DNA of 64,000 bases from Pseudomonadota bacterium (GCA_002746565.1 PDPI01000024.1:1-64000); one strand, 5' to 3'. Counted from the stretch's first letter, positions 7,942 through 17,480 are shown. Numbers and translations: made by a program. The notes: a model not told the origin generated them from the letters alone.

Positions 7942-8438
7942 TATGTTAGATTTGTAAAACTTAAAGGTGCTTCAAGCCCAAGGGATTTAACGAGACTCAT
8001 GCAAGTTTGCAAATCATCTATGCTTTTCCCGCTAACCCTAACTTCTTCACCTCTAATGGAGGCTGTTACTTTTAGTTTTTTAGCCTTTATCTCTTTGACT
8101 ATTTTTTTTGCATCTTCACTTGAGATGGTATCGATCACTTGCATGGTTATTTTTGTGTTTCTGCCACCCACACTTTCACGTTTTAACTCTTTTATGGCAT
8201 TTGCTGGGATGGAACGCTTGATGAGTTTTGATATGACTATATCTTTCATGGCTTCAGCCTTGTTATCGGATGAGCTAAGAAGTGTTATGGTTTTAGCGTT
8301 TTCGTTATGATCTATTTCGGCTACTAGTCCTTTAAAATCATATCTATTTGCCACTTCTTTTTTGGCTTGTTCTAGGGCATTTTTAAGTTCCCCTCCATCT
8401 AACTTTGCACTTATATCAAAACTATGTTCTTTTGCCAT
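7941..8438 (-). CDS. yajQ: YajQ-family nucleotide-binding protein
   Basis: UPF0234/YajQ family, 165 residues as usual. Conserved [14 protein letters not shown] at the N-terminus, [10 protein letters not shown], and the alternating two-domain pattern with [11 protein letters not shown] are visible. Homologues bind nucleotides (cyclic di-GMP in Xanthomonas), but the role in Campylobacter is not settled. It is translationally coupled to both neighbours by one-base TAATG overlaps. Confidence 0.93.
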   Translation of the reverse strand: MAKEHSFDISAKLDGGELKNALEQAKKEVANRYDFKGLVAEIDHNENAKTITLLSSSDNKAEAMKDIVISKLIKRSIPANAIKELKRESVGGRNTKITMQVIDTISSEDAKKIVKEIKAKKLKVTASIRGEEVRVSGKSIDDLQTCMSLVKSLGLEAPLSFTNLT

Positions 8439-9373
8439 TATTTATCCTTTAGAAATGTTTTTATATTTTCAACTATTCCCTTGATTAGTCTTTTTCTAGC
8501 CTCAACACTAGCCCAAGCTATGTGGGGTGAAAAAAGAATCCTTTCTTTGTTTTTTACATTAAGATAAGGACTATTCTTTTCCATCGGTTCACGGGTTAAT
8601 ACATCTATACAAGCGTAAATTTTATTATTATTTACAGCTTCAACCAAGGCTTTTTCATTTACTATCCCTCCGCGGGCAACATTTATCAAGATGGCATCTT
8701 GTTTCATTTTTGCTAACTCTTTTGCATCTAACAGGTTGTTAGTTTGTTCATTTAGTGGTGCGTGAATGGAGATAATATCGCATGAGCTTAGCATTTCATC
8801 GAGGCTAACTTGTTTGTAAGTTTGGTTAGTGTTTTTACCACTAGTCGAATAATAGCAAACATCCGCATCAAAGGCGCTAGCTAGTTTTGCAACCTTTTTT
8901 CCTATGCTTCCAAGTCCTATGATTCCCCATTTTTTACCCTCTATATCATGAAATGGGTGACCTAGATGCACAAAAATTTCACTTTTTGCCCACTGGCCAC
9001 TTTTTACATAATCATCATAATAGGCATTTTTCCCAAGCAAACTTAAAGCTTGCATGAGAGTGTATTGGGCAACGCCTTGTGTGGAATATCCTGCTACATT
9101 TTTTACACTTACATTTTTTTTCTTTGCGTATTCTAGATCTACATTATTCATCCCCGTAGCTGCTATGCAGATAAGCTTTAAATTTGTGGCATGATCTAGT
9201 ATGTTTTTATCTATAACAACCTTGTTAGTTATAATGATCTTGGCTTCCTTTATCCTTTCTAAGGTTTGTTGGGCTGATGTTTTAGGATAACTTACAAACT
9301 CTCCAAACTCACTAAAGACATCTAAGCTAACATCATCCCCTAAAGTATCCTTGTCGAGTAAAACTATTTTCAT
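8438..9373 (-). CDS. D-2-hydroxyacid dehydrogenase (NAD-dependent)
   Basis: 311 residues. The Rossmann motif GLGSIGKKV is near residue 150; the family Arg is in NVARGGIV, the Glu in REPMEKN, and the catalytic His in SPHIAWAS. The enzyme interconverts a 2-keto acid and a D-hydroxy acid; substrate choice (glycerate, lactate or hydroxypyruvate) cannot be read from sequence. The gene overlaps the upstream HTH gene by 4 bp and the downstream yajQ by 1 bp, an order I recall from C. jejuni. Confidence 0.9.
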   Translation of the reverse strand: MKIVLLDKDTLGDDVSLDVFSEFGEFVSYPKTSAQQTLERIKEAKIIITNKVVIDKNILDHATNLKLICIAATGMNNVDLEYAKKKNVSVKNVAGYSTQGVAQYTLMQALSLLGKNAYYDDYVKSGQWAKSEIFVHLGHPFHDIEGKKWGIIGLGSIGKKVAKLASAFDADVCYYSTSGKNTNQTYKQVSLDEMLSSCDIISIHAPLNEQTNNLLDAKELAKMKQDAILINVARGGIVNEKALVEAVNNNKIYACIDVLTREPMEKNSPYLNVKNKERILFSPHIAWASVEARKRLIKGIVENIKTFLKDK

Positions 9374-10032
9374 GATTTTTTCCTTATGATTTGTTTGATC
9401 TTAACCCCTCTTTTGATAAATAAAAACCCATCCTCTTCTTTTACATTTTTGTTAGATCCAAGTTTAGATGTGAGTTGCTTTCTTACATTTTTTTTCTTTT
9501 TATCAGAATAACCCTTTTTTTCCATGTATTCTTCCACATTTATCCATCTATCCACTTCAGTTTTAAGAACCAAACCCCTCTCATAAGGGCTTAACTCCTC
9601 AAGTCTGGCATCTATAATTTCGTTTTTATTTTTCATGTAAGTCATCAGTGGTCTAGTAACAAGGGCTACTATTTGTTTTAACTGCTTATCCCTTTGGGTA
9701 TAAATCCTCTCCACCTCATTTTTAGACTCTATAAGCAAATCCTCTTTTTCTTTTATGAGAGTTTTTTTATCATTTTCTAGGGAGCTTAGGTTTTCTTTTA
9801 ATTCTTGTATTTGTTCAAGTAGTAGATCTATATATTTGTCATTATCTGGGCTTTGTTTGGGCTTTGTTTGGGCTTTTTGTGGTTTTTTCTTTTGCATTTG
9901 GTCATCTAGCACCACATATTTGACCCCATTTTCAAGCACTGAATTTAGGGTATTTCTTCGTATTCTATTGTAAACTGCCTCTTTGGAAATTCCAAGAATA
10001 TCCGCCGCTTGTGCCACTGAATATTTATCCAC
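9370..10032 (-). CDS. HTH/coiled-coil protein of Campylobacterota type
   Basis: 220 residues starting with GTG (RBS AAGGAG about 7 nt upstream). The N-terminus YSVAQAADILGISKEAVYNRI is a MerR/excisionase-like helix-turn-helix. A Lys/Gln linker follows, then a coiled coil (about 70-125) and a basic C-terminal domain. It may be a DNA-binding regulator or nucleoid-associated protein. It could belong to a small epsilonproteobacterial DUF family, but I cannot name it with confidence. First gene of the unit with the dehydrogenase and yajQ. Confidence 0.65.
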   Translation of the reverse strand: MDKYSVAQAADILGISKEAVYNRIRRNTLNSVLENGVKYVVLDDQMQKKKPQKAQTKPKQSPDNDKYIDLLLEQIQELKENLSSLENDKKTLIKEKEDLLIESKNEVERIYTQRDKQLKQIVALVTRPLMTYMKNKNEIIDARLEELSPYERGLVLKTEVDRWINVEEYMEKKGYSDKKKKNVRKQLTSKLGSNKNVKEEDGFLFIKRGVKIKQIIRKKS

Positions 10033-10110
10033 AACTAACTCCTTTTTGAACTAACTAACGTGTTACGTGATGTTATTATGGCAAAATAAGTATAAAATTA
10101 AGGTAAAATT

Positions 10111-10140
10111 AAAAAAATAGGTAGCCATTTTTGGCTACCT
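10111..10140 (-). terminator. intrinsic terminator of rpsU
   Basis: A perfect 7-bp stem GGTAGCC-ATTTTT-GGCTACC. On the minus strand it is followed by a run of seven T, directly after the rpsU stop. Confidence 0.9.
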
Positions 10141-10146
10141 TGTGGT

Positions 10147-10359
10147 TTAGAGTCTTGATTCGTAACGACGCAGCATGTAAAGACGCTTGAGCATTTTCTT
10201 TCTAGCACTAATCTTTTGCTTCTTGCGAATCTCAGTCATAGGCTCGAAATATTTTCTAGCCCTAGCTTCTGTTACAACCAGGTTTCTGTCAGTTTGTTTC
10301 TTAAACTTCCTATAACCCTCGTCAAACGATTCATTTGGATACATCCTAATTCCAGGCAT
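10147..10359 (-). CDS. rpsU: 30S ribosomal protein S21
   Basis: 70 residues, basic, with the S21 signature: [21 protein letters not shown], then [10 protein letters not shown] and a basic helix KKMLKRLY. Needed for translation initiation on the small subunit. It is followed directly by an intrinsic terminator, so it is a single-gene transcript. Confidence 0.97.
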   Translation of the reverse strand: MPGIRMYPNESFDEGYRKFKKQTDRNLVVTEARARKYFEPMTEIRKKQKISARKKMLKRLYMLRRYESRL

Positions 10360-10451
10360 CCACTCTCACCGCCTTTCTTGTCAAAATAGGCTGTGAGTAT
10401 AGCTAAATTTTAAAATTTTAGCAAGGTTTATAAAGTAATGAAATTTTATGT

Positions 10452-10457
10452 TATAAT
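10452..10457 (+). promoter_or_regulatory. -10 box of the PPOX gene
   Basis: TATAAT, 17 nt before the ATG. The predicted start of transcription falls at about 10464, right at the AAGGA RBS, so the leader would be only about 10 nt long. Confidence 0.5.
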
Positions 10458-10474
10458 TTCAAGAAGGATAAGTA

Positions 10475-11803
10475 ATGAAAATAGCAATAATCGGTGGCGG
10501 AATAAGTGGATTAACGACGGCTTTTTATATTAAATGGCAAAATCCAAGTTTGCATGTGGATGTTTATGAGGAAGGTTCATTTCTTGGTGGCAAAATGAGA
10601 ACCGAGGAAGTGGATGGATTTTATTTTGAAAATGGTACAAATGGTTTTTTGTCCAATAAACCTGACACTCTTGATCTTGTAAAAGATTGTAAAGCCCAAC
10701 ATTTACTTTTGAAAAGCAATGATCTAGCTCGCATAAGATTTATTTACAAAGATACCTTACATCAGCTTCCTGAGAGTCCAAAGGCTTTTTTGAAGACTAA
10801 ACTTTTGAGTTTTAAGGGTAAAGTTAGGGTTTTGCTTGAACCTTTTGTTAGGGCAAAAAAGGATGATAGCGATGAGACTTTGCAAGATTTTGGTTATAGG
10901 CGAGTTGGGCGGGAAATGACAGATGTTTTTTTGGATGCTATGGTGGCTGGGATATACGGCTCGACCCCATCTAAAATCTCTGTAAATGCTGCTTTTCCGC
11001 TGGTTGTGAACTTAGAAAGAGAATATGGTGGATTGTTTACTGGGATGATAAAAAAACGAAAAAAAAGTGCTGGTCCTGGTGGAATTTTGATGAGTTTTAA
11101 AAAAGGTGTTAGTTCATTTATAGATCATTTAGCTTCAAATTGCGGGGCAAATATATTTTTAAGCTCACCCGTAGAAAATATCCAAAAAGACGGCTTAAAA
11201 TATACCCTTACATGCAAAAATGAAAAAAAGGTTTACGACAAGGTTATACTTTCTACCCCATCTTTTGTTAGTGCAAAGTTAGTTAGTAGTTTTGACGAAA
11301 AATTGGCAAAAAAATTAGATGCTATCGCTTATACTCCCATAAGTGTGGTTGGTTTTGGTTTTGATGAGTTAGATCATGATTTGAAAGGTTTTGGACTGCT
11401 TACAACAAGTTCGGCAAAATTGGGAATCTTAGGCATTTTATGGGATAGCTCCATCTTTGAAGATAGGGCAAAGCAGGGCAAAAAATCTTTGCGTATCATG
11501 ATAGGTGGACAAAGAAATAAAGATCTAGCCCTAAAAAGTGATGATGAACTGATACAAATCGCAAAACAAGGTATCAAAGACACCATGAATATAAATGCAA
11601 ATCCAAGTGCGGTTTTTGTAAAACGCTATGAAAAAGGCATTCCTAGTTATGAGCTTGGACATCAAAAAAGGGTTAAAGAGATATTTGAGGAGTTGAAAAA
11701 GCATGAAGGATTGCATCTAAATTCTAATGCCTACAATGGGGTAGCCTTGAATGATTGTGTAAAAAATTCGCGCCAATGTGCTTTTGAGGTTTTGGATTTT
11801 TAA
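10475..11803 (+). CDS. hemY: protoporphyrinogen oxidase-like FAD enzyme (HemY/HemG type)
   Basis: 442 residues. N-terminal FAD-binding GGGISGLTTAFYI, then VDVYEEGSFLGGKMRTEE and the conserved FYFENGTNGFLSNKPD, match oxygen-dependent protoporphyrinogen oxidases, which make protoporphyrin IX in haem synthesis. The C-terminal LHLNSNAYNGVALNDCV is the second FAD contact (usually GN...G+....). Other flavin amine oxidase-like functions are possible, but length and motifs favour PPOX. Monocistronic. Confidence 0.8.
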   Translation: MKIAIIGGGISGLTTAFYIKWQNPSLHVDVYEEGSFLGGKMRTEEVDGFYFENGTNGFLSNKPDTLDLVKDCKAQHLLLKSNDLARIRFIYKDTLHQLPESPKAFLKTKLLSFKGKVRVLLEPFVRAKKDDSDETLQDFGYRRVGREMTDVFLDAMVAGIYGSTPSKISVNAAFPLVVNLEREYGGLFTGMIKKRKKSAGPGGILMSFKKGVSSFIDHLASNCGANIFLSSPVENIQKDGLKYTLTCKNEKKVYDKVILSTPSFVSAKLVSSFDEKLAKKLDAIAYTPISVVGFGFDELDHDLKGFGLLTTSSAKLGILGILWDSSIFEDRAKQGKKSLRIMIGGQRNKDLALKSDDELIQIAKQGIKDTMNINANPSAVFVKRYEKGIPSYELGHQKRVKEIFEELKKHEGLHLNSNAYNGVALNDCVKNSRQCAFEVLDF

Positions 11804-11867
11804 GTTTTTTTTATTTGTAACTCTGGTATAACAAGGGGGTTTTAAAATTTAAATTTAGGAGATTCGT

Positions 11868-12296
11868 ATGAATAAAGATACGTTTATTAAGGGTTCAAAA
11901 GTTGCATTAATTTGTGCTTCTTCTTTGTTGCTTGGTTTAAGCCTTACAGCTTGTGGTGGAAATAGTTCTTCAGATGAAGATAAAACGAAGGTAGAAAACA
12001 CAGGAAAGAAGCCAAGTCAAGAGCAAAATAAGGATCAAAATAAAGATCAAGAAAAAGAGCAGAATAAAGATAAAGACAAAGCGCAAGACAAGGATAAGGG
12101 ATCTAACAATGGACCTGGAGATTGTGTTGCTGAGGGTTCAACTGTTTATGTTACAGCAGAGGGTTGCACTTATTCTTTACCTAGGTTCAATGGCGGACAA
12201 AAAATGAGATATGTTTGTGAAAACGGACAAGTAAGCAATGGTATTATGTTTGCTCCTGCTATTAGTTTAAACGGTGTAACATTTAAATGTAAATAA
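11868..12296 (+). CDS. small lipoprotein with charged repeat linker
   Basis: 142 residues. A signal peptide ends in lipobox SLTACGG (Cys at about 29). A low-complexity linker of KDQ/EQN/KDK units (about 45-80) leads into a small C-terminal domain with four Cys (DCVAEG, EGCTYS, YVCENG, FKCK), probably two disulphides. RBS TTAGGAG. The repeat codes imperfect AATAAAGATCAA-type units, which could vary in number. Probably surface or periplasmic; function unknown. Confidence 0.7.
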   Translation: MNKDTFIKGSKVALICASSLLLGLSLTACGGNSSSDEDKTKVENTGKKPSQEQNKDQNKDQEKEQNKDKDKAQDKDKGSNNGPGDCVAEGSTVYVTAEGCTYSLPRFNGGQKMRYVCENGQVSNGIMFAPAISLNGVTFKCK

Positions 12297-12307
12297 AAAC
12301 TAAAATA

Positions 12308-12315
12308 GGGGGGGG
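12308..12315. repeat. G8 homopolymer tract
   Basis: Eight consecutive G between the lipoprotein gene and recQ, in an AT-rich background. In Campylobacter, G tracts of about this length can slip and cause phase variation; here it lies about 43 bp upstream of the recQ -10 box. Confidence 0.7.
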
Positions 12316-12357
12316 CGTAATCATTCTTAACTTCATAAATCTTTCAAACTAATTTGC

Positions 12358-12363
12358 TAAAAT
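12358..12363 (+). promoter_or_regulatory. -10 box of recQ, suggesting a leaderless mRNA
   Basis: TTTGCTAAAAT ends 6 nt before the ATG at 12370. The expected transcription start coincides with the start codon, and no Shine-Dalgarno is present. Confidence 0.5.
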
Positions 12364-12369
12364 ACTCCC

Positions 12370-14451
12370 ATGAGTAAAAAATACAAAATCTTAAAAGATG
12401 TCTTTGGTCATAGTCAATTTAGGGAATTTCAAGAGGAAATTATTGATGCCATTTTAGAAAAAAATGACTTGCTTGCCATCTTGCCAACGGGTGGAGGAAA
12501 ATCCCTTTGTTACCAACTTCCTGCACTTTTGTGCGATGGTTTAGTTGTGGTAATCTCGCCTTTAATTGCCCTAATGCAAGATCAAATCAAGGCCTTAAAT
12601 GAGCTTGGCCTTGGGGCTAATATGATAAATTCTATGCAAAGCAATGAAGAAAATGCTGAGGTTTTTAGGGCTCTGAAAAAGGGGGAAGTAAAATTTTTAT
12701 ATCTTGCTCCCGAAAGGCTTGTTTTGGGGGATTTTGTTCAGTTTTTAAGGGGGTTTGATATAGCCTATTTTGTTATAGATGAAGCCCACTGTGTTTCTGG
12801 TTGGGGACATGAGTTTAGGGCTGATTATAGAAATTTGGGGCAATTGAAAACTAATTTTCCACATGTGCCAATTGTAGCTTTTACAGCAACGGCAACAAGG
12901 AGGGTTGGCGAAGATATAATAAGCAGTTTAAATCTTGTAAAACCAAAACTATTTCGTGCGAAAACAAAAAGAGACAATCTTATCATAAGCGTACAAAAAC
13001 GCATCTCAAATGGAGCAAAACAAGCTCTCAACATAGTAAAAAAACATCCCAATCAATGTGGTATTATCTATACTTTTACCAGAAAAGAGTCCGAGAGATT
13101 GGCAGAATTTTTAAACAAAAATGGCTTGAGTACATTAAGCTATCACGCAGGACTTAGCAGTGAGCAAAGAAAAAAAGTTTATGGGCAATTTGCCTTTGAA
13201 AATGTCCAAATTGTAGTGGCAACCGTGGCCTTTGGTATGGGCATAGATAAGTCGAATATCAGGTTTATCATCCATACTAGTTTACCAAAAACCTTGGAAA
13301 ATTATTATCAAGAAATCGGCAGGGCTGGACGAGATGGGGAGATGTCTTATGTTTATCTTTTGTATTCAAAGTCCGATGAAATGGGAAGATTAAGGCAGAT
13401 TGAAGATAGCTTGGATGAGGGTTATAAGCAGATAAGTAAAGACAAATTAAGACAAATGTATAGATTTTGCATTTCTTCTAAGTGTCGCCATGAGTTGATA
13501 GCTAATTATTTTGAAGATGATATTTTGCCATGTGAGAGCTTATGTGATAATTGTACTAAGGGCGATGTGGAGCTGGTTGATATTAGCATTGATGCAAAAA
13601 AACTTTTATCTGCCATCTATCGCACAAACCAAACCTTTGGAGCTGGACATATAGTGGATATTTTACGAGGTTCAAAGGGTAAGAGGATACTAGAATTAGC
13701 CCATGATAGGTTGAGCGTTTATGGGATAGGCGGCAATCTTAGTAAAAATCAGTGGCACAATATAATTGATGTGCTTTTTGATAATGATATACTCATAAGC
13801 AATGAATTTAAAAGTTTAAAAATAACTCCCCAAGGTTTTGAAGTTTTAAAGGGCAAGCTTGAGGTATGGATGCCAAAAGATTTGTTAGAGATTGCCAAAG
13901 AGGAGAGCAAAAAAGAGGTTCCTTTTGGGGTAAATGAGGAAATTTTTGAAGAATTTAGACAGCTTAGATCTAAGATCTCAAACCAAACCCAAGTACCAGC
14001 TTACATAGTTTTTGATGATAAGGCTCTTAGGGAAATTTCCCAAAACCTACCCCAAAATGAAGAGGAATTTTTAAAAATAAACGGGGTTGGAAATATAAAA
14101 TTAGAAAAATACGGCAAGGACTTTATCTCTTTAGCTAAAAAAATAAAATTAAAATACAAAATCCCAGACACAAAACTAGGCAAAACCCATCTAGAAACCT
14201 ATAAACTTTTAGGCCAATGTCAAAATATAGAAGAGTTAGTAAAAATAAGAGATCTAAGCGAAAACACCATAATCTCCCATCTAAATCTACTCCACCAACA
14301 CCATAAAATAAACGATGAAAACAAAGAAAAACTTCTAAGCCAGATCAAAATCCCCGAAAATATATCATCATGGATAAAAGAGGGAACTAAGATGGGAGAT
14401 CTAAAAAAATTAAGGGAATACCTTTACAAATTTGAGTTGCTGGAGGGTTAA
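12370..14451 (+). CDS. recQ: ATP-dependent DNA helicase RecQ
   Basis: 693 residues. In order: the RecQ Gln/Walker A motif (LPTGGGKSLCYQLPALL), DEAH box (VIDEAHCVSGWGHEFR), helicase C motifs (GMGIDKSNIRF, QEIGRAGRDG), a zinc-binding site (CRHELIANYF...CESLCDNC), an RQC winged helix, a HRDC domain (about 520-590) and a final helical region of about 90 residues like the HTH_40 domain in some RecQ proteins. It unwinds DNA at forks and recombination intermediates. A leaderless start is likely. I believe recQ is missing from many Campylobacter genomes. Confidence 0.95.
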   Translation: MSKKYKILKDVFGHSQFREFQEEIIDAILEKNDLLAILPTGGGKSLCYQLPALLCDGLVVVISPLIALMQDQIKALNELGLGANMINSMQSNEENAEVFRALKKGEVKFLYLAPERLVLGDFVQFLRGFDIAYFVIDEAHCVSGWGHEFRADYRNLGQLKTNFPHVPIVAFTATATRRVGEDIISSLNLVKPKLFRAKTKRDNLIISVQKRISNGAKQALNIVKKHPNQCGIIYTFTRKESERLAEFLNKNGLSTLSYHAGLSSEQRKKVYGQFAFENVQIVVATVAFGMGIDKSNIRFIIHTSLPKTLENYYQEIGRAGRDGEMSYVYLLYSKSDEMGRLRQIEDSLDEGYKQISKDKLRQMYRFCISSKCRHELIANYFEDDILPCESLCDNCTKGDVELVDISIDAKKLLSAIYRTNQTFGAGHIVDILRGSKGKRILELAHDRLSVYGIGGNLSKNQWHNIIDVLFDNDILISNEFKSLKITPQGFEVLKGKLEVWMPKDLLEIAKEESKKEVPFGVNEEIFEEFRQLRSKISNQTQVPAYIVFDDKALREISQNLPQNEEEFLKINGVGNIKLEKYGKDFISLAKKIKLKYKIPDTKLGKTHLETYKLLGQCQNIEELVKIRDLSENTIISHLNLLHQHHKINDENKEKLLSQIKIPENISSWIKEGTKMGDLKKLREYLYKFELLEG

Positions 14452-14493
14452 AATAAATCTGCCACAACAGCTACTATTTTAAAATATATTTTG

Positions 14494-15489
14494 TTAGACT
14501 ATAACAGCTTTCTTATTCCCTTTTTCCACCTCTCCTATCACATATCCATCTGTTTTTGATAGGATCTCATGTGTATTTTCTTGGCTTACACACAATACCA
14601 AACCAACTCCCATGTTGAAAGTTCTTAGCATTTCATCTTTGCTAATATATTTTGCCATAAAGTCAAAAATTGGTAGGATTTTTAATTTGGATTTATCTAT
14701 TTTTGCTTGCAAACCATTTGGCAACATACGAGGTGTGTTTTCCACCAAACCTCCGCCAGTTATGTGGGCTAGGGCGTTGATTTTATCCTTTAGGGCTAAA
14801 AATTCTTTTACATAAATCCTAGTTGGCTCAAGTAAAACATCTATGAGTTTTTTACCCTCAAAGTTGCTTTCAAAATCCATTTTCAACTTTTCAAAAAAGA
14901 GTTTTCTGACTAAAGAATAACCATTTGAGTGAATACCTGAACTTGGCAGTGCAACCAAAATGTCGCCTTTTTTTACATGCAAACTTCTATCTAGTTCATC
15001 TTTTTCACCAATTCCCACGGCAAAACCAGCCAAATCAAAATCATCTTTCAAATACATACCAGGCATCTCGGCACTTTCTCCACCGATTAGGGAACATTTT
15101 GCTCTTTTGCAGCCCTCAGTTATGCCCTTTACGATCTGGACAGATTTTTCCACATCCAACTTTGAAGTTGCATAATAATCAAGAAAAAAAGCAGGAGTTG
15201 CAAAGTTGCAGATTAGATCATTAACACACATGGCAACGAGGTCTATACCCACACTATCTAACTTTCCACTCTCAATGGCAAGTTTTAACTTTGTTCCAAC
15301 TCCATCAGTTGCCCCTAAAAGAACAGGCTTTTTGTAGCCGCTTGGAAGCTCATACGCTCCAGCAAATGAGCCAATGCCACCTAAGACATTGCTATCAAAG
15401 GTGGACTTAACTAAGGGTTTAATTTGCTCAACAAATTCATTTCCAGCATCTATATCAACGCCAGAATCTTTGTAGCTTATTTTGCTCAC
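14494..15489 (-). CDS. purM: phosphoribosylformylglycinamidine cyclo-ligase (AIR synthetase)
   Basis: Catalyses ATP-dependent closure of FGAM to AIR in purine synthesis. The track starts at 15510, but a GTG at 15489 overlaps the upstream stop as GTGA and gives the family N-terminus MSKISYKDSGVDIDAGN and the usual length of 331 residues, so it is chosen. Visible: GATDGVGTKLKLA (ATP-binding strand), MCVNDL, GGESAEMPGMY and LPSSGIHSNGYSLVRK. Coupled to the small DUF2892 gene upstream. Confidence 0.95.
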   Translation of the reverse strand: MSKISYKDSGVDIDAGNEFVEQIKPLVKSTFDSNVLGGIGSFAGAYELPSGYKKPVLLGATDGVGTKLKLAIESGKLDSVGIDLVAMCVNDLICNFATPAFFLDYYATSKLDVEKSVQIVKGITEGCKRAKCSLIGGESAEMPGMYLKDDFDLAGFAVGIGEKDELDRSLHVKKGDILVALPSSGIHSNGYSLVRKLFFEKLKMDFESNFEGKKLIDVLLEPTRIYVKEFLALKDKINALAHITGGGLVENTPRMLPNGLQAKIDKSKLKILPIFDFMAKYISKDEMLRTFNMGVGLVLCVSQENTHEILSKTDGYVIGEVEKGNKKAVIV

Positions 15490-15698
15490 TCTTTTTTCCC
15501 AAATTTGCAAGTAGGTATAAGCTTTTTAAGTATAAAAACACCTGGGCAAAAATTTGTTAAAGCCCAAATTAGCAGCATAACCGCCATAAAAACAAGCATA
15601 TATGTTCCTATAAAAAAGTCATATCCATGCATAACACCTATGGAAGCGATAATGAAAATCGCCATTATAATTCTATGTATTCTTTCAACACAAATCAT
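15486..15698 (-). CDS. DUF2892/YgaP-type two-helix membrane protein
   Basis: 70 residues with N-terminal VERIHRIIMAIFIIASIG, a second helix, and the typical WALTNFCPGVFILKKL ending in a basic tail, as in the DUF2892 inner-membrane family (also the membrane half of YgaP rhodaneses). RBS AAGGAGAT before the ATG. The stop overlaps the purM GTG by 4 bp. The exact role is unknown. Confidence 0.8.
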   Translation of the reverse strand: MICVERIHRIIMAIFIIASIGVMHGYDFFIGTYMLVFMAVMLLIWALTNFCPGVFILKKLIPTCKFGKKE

Positions 15699-15768
15699 AT
15701 TATCTCCTTGTAAATTTTTATGAAATTTTAACTAAAAGATGTTAAGATTAGCTTTAAAGGAATTGAAA

Positions 15769-16374
15769 ATGGATTTTATTTATGCCTTTGCCCTAAGCGG
15801 GGGAATTGCAACTGGAAAAAGCACGGTAGCAGACAAGCTTAAAAGCTTGGGATTTGATTTGATAGATCTAGATTTGATTGCCCATGAGCTTTTGGATTTA
15901 CATGCAGAAAGCATAGGTGTGATTTTTGGAAAAGAGTTTATAAAAAAACAAAGGGTTGATAGAAAGGCTCTTGGACTGCTTGTTTTTAGTAACAAAAAAG
16001 CTAGAAAAAAATTGGAAAATTTTTTACATCCGCTAATCAAGCAAGAAGCTATCAAGCTTTCACGAAAATTTGAAGAGAAAAAAGAGCCTTATTTTATCGA
16101 TATTCCTTTGTTTTTTGAGGGTAGATCTTATGATATAAAGCATAGTATTTTAGTTTATGCACCTAAGAATTTGCAACTTTTAAGGCTCATGAAACGCTCA
16201 CATCTAAGCAAAAAAGAAGCCCTAGCGAGGATAGAAGCTCAAATGAATATAGAAAAAAAGAAGAAAATGGCCAATTTTATTATCGACAATAGTAAGGATT
16301 TAAAGCATTTAGAAAAAGAGATAAAAAGATTGCAAATTTGGATAAAGGATATCAATGAAAGTATCAAAATATAG
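15769..16374 (+). CDS. coaE: dephospho-CoA kinase
   Basis: Final step of CoA synthesis. The track begins at 15739, but the ATG at 15769 has AAAGG 8 nt upstream and puts the Walker A motif GGIATGKSTVA at the usual distance (201 residues). DLIDLDLIAHELL and HPLIKQE are also typical of CoaE. The 3' end overlaps dapF by 20 bp, so the pair is cotranscribed. Confidence 0.93.
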   Translation: MDFIYAFALSGGIATGKSTVADKLKSLGFDLIDLDLIAHELLDLHAESIGVIFGKEFIKKQRVDRKALGLLVFSNKKARKKLENFLHPLIKQEAIKLSRKFEEKKEPYFIDIPLFFEGRSYDIKHSILVYAPKNLQLLRLMKRSHLSKKEALARIEAQMNIEKKKKMANFIIDNSKDLKHLEKEIKRLQIWIKDINESIKI

Positions 16375-17098
16375 TGCAAGTGGAAATGATTTTGTGATTT
16401 TTCATAGTTTCGTAAAAAAAGATAGGAGCGATCTAGCTATCAAGCTTTGCGATCGACATGAAGGGGTTGGGGCTGATGGACTTATAGTATTACTTCCCCA
16501 TGAAAAATACGATTTTCAATGGCAATTTTACAACTCCGATGGCAGTGAAGCTTCCATGTGTGGAAATGGAACAAGAGCTTGTGCCTTATATGCTTACCAA
16601 AATGATTTAGCTGACGAGAAAATGAACTTTTTAACTGGTGCAGGGGCGATAAGTGCTAGTATTTGTGGCTTTGAGGTAGAAAGTGCTTTAACTAAGCCGA
16701 TTACCCTAAAAGAACCCTTTGAAGAAGAGGGTAGGCAGTGGCATTTTTACGATACGGGCGTTCCCCATTTGGTTACATATTGCGATGATTTACAAAAAGA
16801 GTGGGATATGGATCTTGCTAAAAAAATGCGTCAAAAATACAATGCAAATGTAAATTTCGCAAATCTAAACCAGTCTTTACATGTAAGAACCTATGAAAGA
16901 GGAGTTGAAGACGAAACCAAAGCGTGTGGTACTGGAATGGTTGCTTGTTTTTTGGGTTTAAATCTAAGCAAAAAAATAGGCAATAAAATCCAAGTCATAC
17001 CAAAAAGTGGCGAGTTGCTTGAGGTTAGAAAAGATGGAGAAAATTTATATTTTAAGGGCAAGGTTAGGCATACTTTTGATGGGATTGTGAAGGTTTGA
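16355..17098 (+). CDS. dapF: diaminopimelate epimerase
   Basis: Converts LL- to meso-diaminopimelate for lysine and peptidoglycan. 247 residues. KYSASGNDFVIF at the N-terminus; the two catalytic Cys lie in MCGNGTRACA and KACGTGMVAC. The family's substrate contact GVPHLV is present. Overlaps coaE. Confidence 0.95.
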   Translation: MKVSKYSASGNDFVIFHSFVKKDRSDLAIKLCDRHEGVGADGLIVLLPHEKYDFQWQFYNSDGSEASMCGNGTRACALYAYQNDLADEKMNFLTGAGAISASICGFEVESALTKPITLKEPFEEEGRQWHFYDTGVPHLVTYCDDLQKEWDMDLAKKMRQKYNANVNFANLNQSLHVRTYERGVEDETKACGTGMVACFLGLNLSKKIGNKIQVIPKSGELLEVRKDGENLYFKGKVRHTFDGIVKV

Positions 17099-17186
17099 GA
17101 AGTTGAGTTTTTGAGATCGGGTAAGATTATTTGTATTTTTACATGTTTTAGGTTAAAATACGGCTAGATAATTTTAAGGATTTGTT

Positions 17187-17480
17187 ATGATAGTTTTAGA
17201 GGTAGATACTAATGATAAAAGCAAGATTGATGAATTTATATCTTTTGCCATTGAAAAATTCAATTTTAAAATAAAAGTATCGGATGAGCAAAAAGTCCAC
17301 AAGAAGTCCTTAGGTATTTCACTAGATGAAAAAATTAAGAGTTCTAGATCTATAAATTCCAAACAAGCTTACAAAGTTAAAACGGCGATAAATGGCATAA
17401 ATAGCCTAATGGATCCCAATAAAATAAATTTATCACTTGCTCAAGTTAAGGAGCAATATTTTGCAAAAAAGAATAGCTGA
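17187..17480 (+). CDS. probable antitoxin of a PIN toxin pair
   Basis: 97 residues, soluble and charged, starting with a beta-strand-like segment (MIVLEVDTND) and ending in a helical, basic tail (LAQVKEQYFAKKNS). RBS AAGGA is 7 nt before the ATG. Its last base is the first of the PIN gene, the usual antitoxin-first order with overlap. No known DNA-binding family recognised. The pair sits between core genes dapF and prfA and looks like an insertion. Confidence 0.65.
   Translation: MIVLEVDTNDKSKIDEFISFAIEKFNFKIKVSDEQKVHKKSLGISLDEKIKSSRSINSKQAYKVKTAINGINSLMDPNKINLSLAQVKEQYFAKKNS

Noticed and set aside
14925-15224. 99-residue plus-strand ORF
   Set aside because: Antisense of purM, which has full family motifs.
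15424-15723. 99-residue plus-strand ORF opposite purM and DUF2892
   Set aside because: Both minus-strand genes have family matches and RBS; the plus ORF has neither.
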